A stretch of 40,694 bases of DNA from an archaeon. GTDB taxonomy: Archaea > B1Sed10-29 > JAJSAI01. The stretch's first letter is position 1, and each line of letters begins with the position of its first letter. The notes beneath the pieces are model-generated. The model had not been told where the DNA came from. It was given only the letters and a program-made list of their open reading frames with translations, and did no database searches. The stretch spans positions 1-40,694 of the forward strand of contig JAJSAI010000012.1 in the NCBI GenBank assembly GCA_024274695.1, in the 5' to 3' direction. The translations under genes were made by a program, and so were the position numbers. This document shows, in pieces, positions 34,169 to 40,694 of the stretch.

Positions 34169-34714
34169 ATGGTCTTCAAGAAAAAAAGAAGGAAAGAGGA
34201 TGATGACGAGGACCTCTGGATAGAGGATGACCTGGAAGACTTTGACACCATGTTCACCCGGGACATGGAAGAGATGATGAGGAGGATGCAGGAAGAAATA
34301 GACAGACTCTTCCCAGGACTGCTTCGGACGCTGACCGCAGAACAGGACAAGATAATGAAGAGCATGAAAACAGGTCACGGGAAGCCCATAGTGTACGGCT
34401 TCTCCATACGAATGGGCCCTGAAGGAGTGAGAATAGACGACTTTGGGAACGTGAAACCTGAGGAGCAGAAGATCTCCAAGGAAAGAGAGCCCCTTGTGGA
34501 CGTGATACAGGAGAAAAAGGGCCTGAAGGTCGTCGCGGAACTTCCTGGGGTGGACAAGAAAAACATAAAGGTGAGCCTGAGGGGCAAGCAGGACCTGAGC
34601 ATACGCGTGGCCGGAAAATTCTACAAGAAAATAAGGCTCCCCAAGCCCGTGAAAAGGGATTACAAGATGAGGTACAAGAACGGCGTGCTAGAGCTTGACT
34701 TCAAGTACGCGTAG
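34169..34714 (+). CDS. Hsp20/alpha-crystallin small heat-shock protein, divergent
   Basis: The 181-residue protein has a highly charged N-terminus, a segment YGFSIRMGPEGVRIDDFGNV typical of an archaeal Hsp20 subfamily, then an alpha-crystallin domain (about 105-181) with PLVDVIQEKKGLKVVAELPG, KKNIKVSL and the NGVLELDF end. It stops right after this strand, so the C-terminal I-x-I tail needed for oligomer assembly in classical sHsps is missing. It would act as a holdase or assembly partner. RBS-like AGAGGTGA lies before the ATG. Confidence 0.88.
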   Translation: MVFKKKRRKEDDDEDLWIEDDLEDFDTMFTRDMEEMMRRMQEEIDRLFPGLLRTLTAEQDKIMKSMKTGHGKPIVYGFSIRMGPEGVRIDDFGNVKPEEQKISKEREPLVDVIQEKKGLKVVAELPGVDKKNIKVSLRGKQDLSIRVAGKFYKKIRLPKPVKRDYKMRYKNGVLELDFKYA

Positions 34715-34728
34715 GAGGCTGACATGGA

Positions 34729-35190
34729 ATGCCTGACTGCGAGCTTTGCGGAAGAAGTGCCGATGACATGTACGTGGTGGAGGTTGACGGGGTCAAAATG
34801 CAGGTGTGCCGGGCCTGCACCCGCCACGGCAAGTTCATAGGAAAGGTGAGAAGAGAACAGCCCACCCCCATAAGGAAACCTCACAAGATGACAGAAGAAG
34901 AGGAAGAAGTTGAAATGCTCGTTCCTGATTATGGGGACAGGATAAGAAAGAAGAGGAACGAGCTTGGACTCAAGAGGGAGGAGCTCGCTAAAAAGCTTAA
35001 CGAGACAGAATCTGTCATCAGACGACTGGAGCACGGGGACATGGTTCCTGACGACAAGCTCGTCAGAAAACTCGAAAAAACTCTTGGTATAACACTCAGA
35101 GAAAAAGTGGAAGTCAAGAGGCCAGAGGCCAAACACGACACCCAAGAGGGTCTTACCTTAGGGGATGTCGTCAAGATAAAAAAGAAGTAG
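34729..35190 (+). CDS. mbf1: Archaeal multiprotein bridging factor 1 (aMBF1)
   Basis: The 153-residue protein has an N-terminal zinc ribbon (C4, C7, C27, C30), an acidic linker, and a Cro/XRE helix-turn-helix (about 68-125: YGDRIRKKRNELGLKREELA, KKLNETESVIRRLEHG). This is the aMBF1 layout; the protein binds ribosomes and is presumed to work in translation or transcription. GGAGG precedes the ATG. It is 14 nt after the Hsp20 gene. Confidence 0.93.
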   Translation: MPDCELCGRSADDMYVVEVDGVKMQVCRACTRHGKFIGKVRREQPTPIRKPHKMTEEEEEVEMLVPDYGDRIRKKRNELGLKREELAKKLNETESVIRRLEHGDMVPDDKLVRKLEKTLGITLREKVEVKRPEAKHDTQEGLTLGDVVKIKKK

Positions 35191-35218
35191 AGCGTATCTG
35201 CGCTGATGGTGTATTCTG

Positions 35219-36505
35219 ATGGACGGTTTGATAACCCTGGTTTCTGGAGTAATCCTACTCGTCCTGCTCCCGGCCTGGTTTTTCAAGAGGAGAGGAGTGG
35301 AGGTTCAGGGAGTCCTTGTCCTCCTAAGGACCAAGAGGGGCCTTCGGTTTCTTGACGGTCTCGCGGTACGGCGCAGAGCGTGGATGTTCTTTTCTGACCT
35401 TGGGATCATGGTCTCTCTCGGGCTCGTTGGAGCAGTAGTATTAGGGAGGAGAACTGGAAAGTGGGCAAGGGTGCTGGCAGAGTATGCGTTAAGCACCTGC
35501 ATTTCATCTGTTCTCATCCTCCCGTTCGCGGGAAACCTACCACTGTCCCTAGCTGTCATGAGTTTTGGGGTTTCATTTTTTATTCTAGCGGCCCTCGCCC
35601 AGAACACTCTCCTGATAGTCCAGGGGTACTTTTCCGGCGCAAGACCTGCTCCAGGGGTCGTGCCGATAATTCCAGGCACGGGCAACGTACCCCTTTACGC
35701 TGTATTGTCCCTGGCGGTGCTCCTGGCAGTGCATGAAACAGCGCACGGGGTAGTGGCAAGAGCGGAGAGGATAAGGGTAAAATCTCTTGGGCTGCTGTTA
35801 CTCGGCATCGTGCCAGTAGGAGCGTTCACAGAACCTGACGAGGACCAGCTTAACAGAACCAGGAGGGAGAAGAGAATGAGGGTATATGCGGCGGGGTCCA
35901 TGGCCAATTTCGTGACCGCCGCGGTGTTCTTCCTGGTTCTCGCGGCAAGCGCGTCCGTAGTGCAGGGGTATCTTATTTACGGGGTGCCCGCGTTTGACGG
36001 GCAGAAGGGGGCCATGCTGCCCATGGTTATCTCCGCGGATCCCGCGAAGCAGGATTACTTGATCCAGTTTGTTGAGCAAGGCTCTCCGGCAGAAAAGGCG
36101 GGCCTCAGACCAGGGATGATCGTGGAGAACGCGGAGACACTTTTCAACAAAAGACCCGGCGAAACGATTACTCTGGTGGCTAACGGTACTAAGTTCACCG
36201 TGACCGCTGACGCGAAGGGGATGATAGGAGTCACAGGGAGCATAATCCCAGAGTATGACAAGTACTCCCCAGGAGACTGGGCCGGGGTTCTTTTCCTAGG
36301 ATTTTTGGCCTGGACCTTCCTCCTGAACTATCTCGTGGGAATGGTGAACCTGCTTCCTTTCGTGATGCTTGATGGGTACAAGCTCGCGGAGGATGCTGTA
36401 AGCGAGTTCGTTAAGAACAAGAAAACGCGTAAGCTGGTGACAAGAGCCCTGGCCGCAATAGTGGGTCTTCTGCTGATATTAAACGCTGTCCCATGGTTCT
36501 TCTGA
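35219..36505 (+). CDS. Site-2 protease family intramembrane zinc metalloprotease (M50)
   Basis: The 428-residue membrane protein has HETAH (H172, E173, H176) in a transmembrane helix and the second motif MLDGYKL (Asp near 384) as third zinc ligand. A PDZ domain lies between (about 275-335: VEQGSPAEKAGLRPGMIVEN). It cleaves membrane-embedded substrates, often anti-sigma or membrane-bound regulators. Membrane-anchored regulators are encoded in this window at 404 and 19455; a connection is speculative. Fourth gene of the 33240 operon. Confidence 0.92.
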   Translation: MDGLITLVSGVILLVLLPAWFFKRRGVEVQGVLVLLRTKRGLRFLDGLAVRRRAWMFFSDLGIMVSLGLVGAVVLGRRTGKWARVLAEYALSTCISSVLILPFAGNLPLSLAVMSFGVSFFILAALAQNTLLIVQGYFSGARPAPGVVPIIPGTGNVPLYAVLSLAVLLAVHETAHGVVARAERIRVKSLGLLLLGIVPVGAFTEPDEDQLNRTRREKRMRVYAAGSMANFVTAAVFFLVLAASASVVQGYLIYGVPAFDGQKGAMLPMVISADPAKQDYLIQFVEQGSPAEKAGLRPGMIVENAETLFNKRPGETITLVANGTKFTVTADAKGMIGVTGSIIPEYDKYSPGDWAGVLFLGFLAWTFLLNYLVGMVNLLPFVMLDGYKLAEDAVSEFVKNKKTRKLVTRALAAIVGLLLILNAVPWFF

Positions 36506-36567
36506 AAAACTTTAAGAAAGAGAAAGGGAGGTAGGGTTTTTCCCAAGCGGGTTGGCCTCGGGCTTTT

Positions 36568-37641
36568 TCACTTGAGGTAGCTTATGCCCAGGCTGAGGTC
36601 GCTGACCTTCTCGTTCAGACCCTCTGCCACAGGACCCTTGATGTGGGAGGACTTCACTCCTGTCATGATGCAGATTACTTCTACTCTTCCCTCGTACTCT
36701 GGAACCACTCTTGCTCCCCAGATGACCATCGCCCTGGGGTCTATTGCTTCTGTCAGCTTTTCTCCTATGTCGTTGGCCTCTTTTATGCTGAAGTCAGGCC
36801 CTGCGGTTATGTGTATGAGTGCTCCTCTTGCTCCCTCGGTGTCAACGTCCAGGAGCGCGTTGTGAAGGGTGTCTTGCACGACCTCGTCCACCCTCTGGTG
36901 TCCTCTTGCTTCGCCAACGCTGATTACTGAGACTCCTCCCTGGGTCATTATTGACCTCACGTCGGCGAAGTCAAGGTTTATCAGTGACGGGGTCATGATA
37001 GTTTCTGTTATTCCCCTTACTGCTCTTGCGATTATCTCGTCAGCCACTGCAAACGCCTGGTCCATGGGCAGGTTTGGAACCAGTTCAACCAGCTTGTTGT
37101 TGTCAATGATTATGACCGTGTCAGCCACTTTCCTGAGCTTCTCGATCGCCTCGTCTGCTTTCAGGAGCCTGCTCCTCTCGAGCCTGAACGGGTAGGTTAC
37201 CATCGCGATTACTATGGCCCCGTTTTCCTTCGCAATATCAGCTATTATTGGGGCCGCTCCGCTTCCGGTTCCTCCTCCCATTCCTGCTGTCAGGAAGAGC
37301 AGGTCAACGCCTTCCAGGATTTTTGCGATCGAGGCTCTGGAAACTTCTGCTGCTTTTGCCGCGACTTCGGGGTATCCTCCGGCTCCCAGACCGCGAGTGA
37401 CGCTTTCTCCGATCAAGAGCTTCTTTACGGAGTCATGGATTATCCCGAGGTGCTGAACGTCAGTGTTTATGGCGACCAGTTCTGCTCCTGTTATGCCTAG
37501 CCTTGCTATCCTGTTAACAGAATTGTTTCCTGCTCCTCCAACTCCCACGACCATTATTTTTGGCCCGTTAGCAGCAGTTGCTGCTCCTGCAAGATCAGAC
37601 TCTTGCGCCCGAGAAAGTGCGTTCCTTACCACTGATTCCAC
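36568..37641 (-). CDS. ftsZ: Cell-division GTPase FtsZ
   Basis: The 357-residue protein has VVGVGGAGNNSVNRI at the nucleotide site, the tubulin signature GGGTGSG (122-128), RLERSRLLKADEA, and the T7 loop NLDFADVRSIM. It polymerises to form the division ring. A 26-residue N-terminal extension and very short C-terminal tail (GISYLK) are within the archaeal range. The GTG start is set by GAGGTGA; TATA TTTTTATAC lies near 37665-37673. It is divergent from SRP RNA and convergent with the site-2 protease gene (62-nt gap with T-runs). Confidence 0.97.
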   Translation of the reverse strand: MESVVRNALSRAQESDLAGAATAANGPKIMVVGVGGAGNNSVNRIARLGITGAELVAINTDVQHLGIIHDSVKKLLIGESVTRGLGAGGYPEVAAKAAEVSRASIAKILEGVDLLFLTAGMGGGTGSGAAPIIADIAKENGAIVIAMVTYPFRLERSRLLKADEAIEKLRKVADTVIIIDNNKLVELVPNLPMDQAFAVADEIIARAVRGITETIMTPSLINLDFADVRSIMTQGGVSVISVGEARGHQRVDEVVQDTLHNALLDVDTEGARGALIHITAGPDFSIKEANDIGEKLTEAIDPRAMVIWGARVVPEYEGRVEVICIMTGVKSSHIKGPVAEGLNEKVSDLSLGISYLK

Positions 37642-37686
37642 AAGCGTTCACCTCAATACCTTATTTTGCTTGTATAAAAACACTTA

Positions 37687-37699
37687 CTTATATATATAC
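37687..37699 (+). promoter_or_regulatory. TATA region of SRP RNA gene
   Basis: An AT stretch with TATATATATAC lies about 25-30 nt before the expected first base of SRP RNA at 37718. The FtsZ promoter is a separate TATA element to its left on the other strand. Confidence 0.6.
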
Positions 37700-37717
37700 T
37701 TATGCCCAAAAAGACAC

Positions 37718-37995
37718 TTGGCGGGCTAGGCCGGGAGGGTAGCGGTCTCCTGTTACTGCAAAACCGCTTTACGGCAGGGCCGAAGCTCCAGGGGCGTTGG
37801 ATGCTGGCCTGCTGGAGCCTGGGGCCCAACGAGGAAGCCCTGTCTGGCAGGATCCTGGCCGCGGTGAACCTGGTCAGGCCCGGGAGGGAGCAGCCATAAG
37901 CCACGGTCAGGGTGTCTGCCAGGTAGCAGGGCAGAGGCAAGCTCCACAAGCTCCAGCTCGTCTGGCACCAGCCACCCTGGAGCGCGCCCGCCGCT
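37718..37995 (+). ncRNA. ffs: Signal recognition particle RNA (7S)
   Basis: The ends pair through GGCGGGC (37720-37726) and GCCCGCC (37986-37992). The 5' part has GGCTAGGCCGGGAGGGTAGC and GGGCCGAAGCTCC, as in archaeal 7S RNA. The SRP54-binding helix 8 is clear: GGTCAGGCCCGGGAGGGAGC (37872-37891) followed by AGCC, matching the GTCAGG...GGAAGG...AGCAGCC consensus with a GGGA tetraloop. The length of about 278 nt is slightly short of typical archaeal 7S RNA. Ends are estimated within a few bases. Confidence 0.94.
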
Positions 37996-38013
37996 ACGAG
38001 ACGGTGATGTCGC

Positions 38014-38700
38014 TTGGAAAAGTTTTTCATTGGCTTGCTGTTGGCCGCATGTGTCACGTTCGCAGTCGCAGGCTATTTTTCCGCACCAGAAAAGGATGCT
38101 GGAGGATACGTAACAGTGGATATCTTGGGGGTTACTGAAGACGGTGAGGGCGTGGTAATGCCCCTCGGCATGAGCGTGAGGCCAGGGAACGGGAAAATAT
38201 TCGTGGACGTCAGCAGGCCGCTGTTCAGCCCGGATACTCAGGAAAACATGAGGACGGCGGTCAAGGCAGCGGCCGCTGCCGCAGGAAAAGATCCTGGAAA
38301 GTACGACTTCACGTTCTTCCTGGGATCAGAGGACACCACAGTACAAGGCCCTTCTGCAGGAGCGGCCATGGCGATCGGCGCGCTCGCCCTGCTCGAGAAC
38401 AAGCACATTAAGAGAGGCTACTACATCACAGGGAAGATCACTCCTGACGGGAGAATAGAGCCTGTGGGAAGCGTTCTGGAAAAAGCAGGCGCGCTGCCAG
38501 CAGGGTCTGTTCTCCTCGTGCCTGCCAACCAGTCTACTGACACCAAAAAAGTGGAGGAGTGCAGCGTTTCTACTGCGAGAGGATACTACAGGACGGACTG
38601 CAGGATAGAATACGTTCCAGTGGACGTGGAAGAAGAAACAGGGGTTAATATTATAGAAGTCAAGTCCCTTGAAGAGGCTGCTGAAATAATGCTGGAGTGA
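38014..38700 (+). CDS. Exported Lon-like (S16) serine protease without ATPase
   Basis: The 228-residue protein has an N-terminal signal/anchor (about 3-22) and a Lon protease domain with QGPSAGAAMAIGAL (Ser114) and RIEPVGSVLEK (Lys157), the Ser-Lys dyad. No AAA+ domain is present, as in the predicted archaeal serine protease group COG1750. It acts at or outside the membrane. The start is TTG at 38014, with GGTGA 7 nt before it. It begins 18 nt after SRP RNA with no promoter between. A paralogue follows 6 nt downstream. Confidence 0.85.
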   Translation: MEKFFIGLLLAACVTFAVAGYFSAPEKDAGGYVTVDILGVTEDGEGVVMPLGMSVRPGNGKIFVDVSRPLFSPDTQENMRTAVKAAAAAAGKDPGKYDFTFFLGSEDTTVQGPSAGAAMAIGALALLENKHIKRGYYITGKITPDGRIEPVGSVLEKAGALPAGSVLLVPANQSTDTKKVEECSVSTARGYYRTDCRIEYVPVDVEEETGVNIIEVKSLEEAAEIMLE

Positions 38701-38706
38701 GCGCTC

Positions 38707-39384
38707 ATGGTACACTCAAAGAGGTTTCTTGCCCTGTTGCTCGGGACGGGCCTCGTCTTCCTTTTGCTCGGCATCATAGTGCCACTCCCGGTGCAGAGGG
38801 TAACCGTCCCAGAGGTGGTGTACCAGAAGACCCCCTGCCTGGGCACAGAGCCCGCGGAAAAGGTTGTAGTGAACGGGATAGGCCTCTTTGGTAACACCAG
38901 CCAGGGGGAGATAGTGAAAATAGTCATAGAATCAAAGAGAGGGACTGGCAGGCTGTTCGTGGACTTCTTGTCAGGAGCGTACGCAGGAACAGACCTGCAG
39001 GCGTCAGTAGTCCTGGCCGCTGAAGTGGCCTCGGAGTACACTGGAAGGTGGCCTGATGACCTGGACTATTTCCTGACGTTTGAGTCAAGCACGGCAGAAG
39101 TTTCAGGGTCCTCAGGGACCGCTGGAATTGCCGCGGGAATGGTGGCACTCATGCAGGGAAGAAAGGTCAGGCAGGATACTGCTGTTACAGGCTTCGTTAA
39201 CGAGAGCCTGCAAATCGGAGAAGTGCTAAAGGTTTGGGACAAGGTCAGGGTGGCCCAGGAGGCTGGAATGAAGAGAGTCATAATCCCCGCGGTGCAGTGT
39301 AATCAGACCATGATCGCCAACTACACGATACAGGTGATATGCGCCGAGAACTTCTCTGACGTGGTGAACGATCTGCTTGAATGA
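38707..39384 (+). CDS. Second exported Lon-like (S16) protease, paralogue of the upstream gene
   Basis: The 225-residue protein has an N-terminal membrane anchor (about 7-28), then a divergent Lon-like domain. GSSGTAGIAAGMVALM aligns with the Ser motif of its neighbour (Ser136), and ESLQIGEVLKVWDK with the Lys motif (Lys179), so the dyad may be intact, though the GPSAG signature has changed to GSSGT. Four Cys residues outside the membrane could form disulfides. Tandem duplication with the gene upstream. Confidence 0.78.
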   Translation: MVHSKRFLALLLGTGLVFLLLGIIVPLPVQRVTVPEVVYQKTPCLGTEPAEKVVVNGIGLFGNTSQGEIVKIVIESKRGTGRLFVDFLSGAYAGTDLQASVVLAAEVASEYTGRWPDDLDYFLTFESSTAEVSGSSGTAGIAAGMVALMQGRKVRQDTAVTGFVNESLQIGEVLKVWDKVRVAQEAGMKRVIIPAVQCNQTMIANYTIQVICAENFSDVVNDLLE

Positions 39385-39420
39385 AAATCTTTTTATCCTG
39401 AAAACTCCTTCTGGCAATGC

Positions 39421-40446
39421 ATGGGAGTCCATATAGAGGATATCCTTGTCAAGAAAGAAATAGATCTCTCGGCCCTAAGAGGAAAAAGAATAGCCGTTGA
39501 CGCTTACAATGCAATATACCAGTTTCTCAGCATAATAAGACAGCCTGACGGAACTCCCCTCATGGACTCCCGGGGAAGAATAACATCTCACCTTAGCGGG
39601 CTCTTCTACCGGAACGTGAAACTGCTGGAGGCAGGGATCCTTCCCGCGTACGTTTTTGACGGCAGGCCGCCCGAAGTGAAGAGCAAGACCTTGGAAGAAA
39701 GAGAGAAAACCAGAGAAGCGGCTCGGGAAAAGTGGGAGGAGGCAGTGAAGGCAGGAGACCTGGAAGAGGCAAGAGTCCATGCCCAGGCGGCCGCGAGGAT
39801 AACTGACGAGGTGCTGGACAGTTCCAAAAGGCTCCTGAAGGCCATGGGCATCCCTGTAGTACAGGCTCCAGAAGAGGGAGAAGCCCAGGCCTCTTTCATG
39901 GCAAGCAAGGGAGACGTTTACGCTGTAGGATCCCAGGACTACGACTGCCTCTTGTTCGGCGCTCCAGTCCTAGTAAGAAACCTTAACCTCACAGGGAAAA
40001 GGAAACTTCCCAGGAAGAACGTGTACATCACTGTGCGCCCTGAGCTGATAACCTTGAAAGAAGTTCTTGAAAAAAACGGGATAAGCAGGGAACAACTGGT
40101 GGACATCGGCCTTTTAATCGGGACAGATTACACCCCCGGAATAAAAGGAATCGGGCCTAAGAAAGCACTTGCTCTTGTAAAAGAGGGGAAAACCGCGGGA
40201 GAGGTGTACGAAGAAAAGGGAATCCTGCCCAAAAAAGAAGTTGAGAAGATCAAGGGAATCTTCCTAAACCCTAACGTGACGGAAGAATACCATCTTGAAT
40301 GGAAGGATCCTGACGAGGAAGAGATTCTTGAGATCCTGGTCAAAGAGCATGACTTCTCAGAGGACAGGGTCACGAAAGCACTCAAGGACCTTGGAGAAAA
40401 AGTGGACACTGCCAGAGAACAGTCAAGCCTTTCGAGGTGGTTTTAA
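39421..40446 (+). CDS. fen: Flap endonuclease 1 (FEN-1)
   Basis: The 341-residue protein has full archaeal FEN-1 features: N-terminal MGVHIEDILVKKEIDL, first metal Asp in AVDAYNAIYQFL, PLMDSRGRITSHLSGLF, EGEAQA, QDYDCLLFG, IGTDYTPGIKGIGPKKAL (H3TH), and a C-terminal PIP box QSSLSRWF (334-341) for PCNA binding. It removes 5' flaps in Okazaki fragment maturation and repair. TATA TTTTTATC is centred about 27 nt before the ATG, so it is leaderless. Confidence 0.97.
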   Translation: MGVHIEDILVKKEIDLSALRGKRIAVDAYNAIYQFLSIIRQPDGTPLMDSRGRITSHLSGLFYRNVKLLEAGILPAYVFDGRPPEVKSKTLEEREKTREAAREKWEEAVKAGDLEEARVHAQAAARITDEVLDSSKRLLKAMGIPVVQAPEEGEAQASFMASKGDVYAVGSQDYDCLLFGAPVLVRNLNLTGKRKLPRKNVYITVRPELITLKEVLEKNGISREQLVDIGLLIGTDYTPGIKGIGPKKALALVKEGKTAGEVYEEKGILPKKEVEKIKGIFLNPNVTEEYHLEWKDPDEEEILEILVKEHDFSEDRVTKALKDLGEKVDTAREQSSLSRWF

Positions 40447-40694
40447 GTGGACAGCACCAAAGAAAAGGGAATAGAATACCTGGAAAAAGAGAATGCTAAA
40501 AAGCTGAGGGAACTCAGCGAGAGGATAATGGACGAGGCCGTGCTTGACCAGGACAAAGAAAAGGCGGAGCTCGCGGTACTCTACTACGCCCTGTCCAAGA
40601 TCATGTCAAAAGTGCATTTCACGAGAGAGGCCAAGTGGAAGGACTTCAAAGAGCACGTGATCTCAGACCTAACTTCAGGAAAGAAGGTGAGTGA
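40447..40694 (+). CDS. Unknown protein, 5' part (cut by window end)
   Basis: A GTG directly after the FEN-1 stop opens a frame that runs to the window edge (82 codons). The product starts VDSTKEKGIEYLEKENAKKL and is helical and charged, with ELAVLYYALSKIMSKVHF in the middle. No family is recognised from this part. Abutting FEN-1, it is very likely cotranscribed, and possibly cotranslated, with it. Confidence 0.7.
   Translation, partial: MDSTKEKGIEYLEKENAKKLRELSERIMDEAVLDQDKEKAELAVLYYALSKIMSKVHFTREAKWKDFKEHVISDLTSGKKVS

Noticed and set aside
37653-38138. Open frames on both strands over 37653-38138
   Set aside because: The region folds as SRP RNA with the diagnostic helix 8; the frames have repetitive Gly/Ala/Arg composition and no family similarity.

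Overview
This is a gene-dense archaeal chromosome segment. The evidence is an archaeal 16S-23S rRNA operon, an archaeal-type S-adenosylmethionine synthetase, FEN-1 with a PCNA-binding tail, aMBF1, diphthine-ammonia ligase, DUF2070, archaeal SRP (7S) RNA and RNase P RNA, and TATA-box promoters. The lineage cannot be fixed from sequence alone. FtsZ and histone-fold proteins, an rRNA operon without spacer tRNA or linked 5S, a 16S gene deviating at several universal primer sites, and many small unknown membrane proteins would fit a DPANN or another deep-branching archaeon. That placement is inference.

Layout. 1-2000: an exported thioredoxin-fold protein (cut by the window edge) divergent from a membrane-anchored winged-helix protein, a DUF4234 protein, and a DUF5320-DUF134 operon behind a striking tandem palindrome. 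2000-5250 (minus): a class I glutamine amidotransferase coupled to diphthine-ammonia ligase, a DEAD-box helicase and SfsA. 5250-10300: rRNA operon with long processing stems, a bulge-helix-bulge visible for 16S, no tRNA-Ala and no 5S. 10300-16300: HAD hydrolase, APC permease, half-size MFS protein, VIT/CCC1-like protein, RNase P RNA, GNAT, HIT protein, a 54-residue small gene, a HExxH protein and tRNA-Ile(GAT). 16400-23500: tail-anchored protein, PUA protein, AlaX, exported protein, MIP18-like protein, membrane-anchored ArsR-like regulator, MAT, metallo-beta-lactamase-fold hydrolase, PH-domain protein, a frameshifted small gene and a histone-like protein. 23500-29650: DUF2070 and a glycosyltransferase cluster. 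29700-36500: zinc-finger protein with a cation exchanger, cyclic-2,3-DPG-synthetase-like GTPase, PRC-barrel plus histone-fold pair, Hsp20, aMBF1 and site-2 protease. 36570-40694: FtsZ divergent from SRP RNA, two exported Lon-like proteases, FEN-1 and the start of an unknown gene.

Expression logic visible in the sequence: many first genes have a TATA box centred 26-29 nt before the start codon and no Shine-Dalgarno (leaderless), whereas internal genes have GGAGG or GGTGA sites matching the 16S 3' end. Several divergent pairs appear to share one symmetrical TATA box. RNase P RNA and SRP RNA each sit directly upstream of a protein gene with no evident promoter between.

No mobile element, CRISPR array or defence island was seen. 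The most noteworthy items are the RNase P RNA with a covarying P4 core, the tandem dyad operator, the shared symmetric TATA boxes, the frameshifted gene coupled to a histone-like gene, the exported thioredoxin/membrane-regulator pair, and the amidotransferase coupled to diphthine-ammonia ligase.
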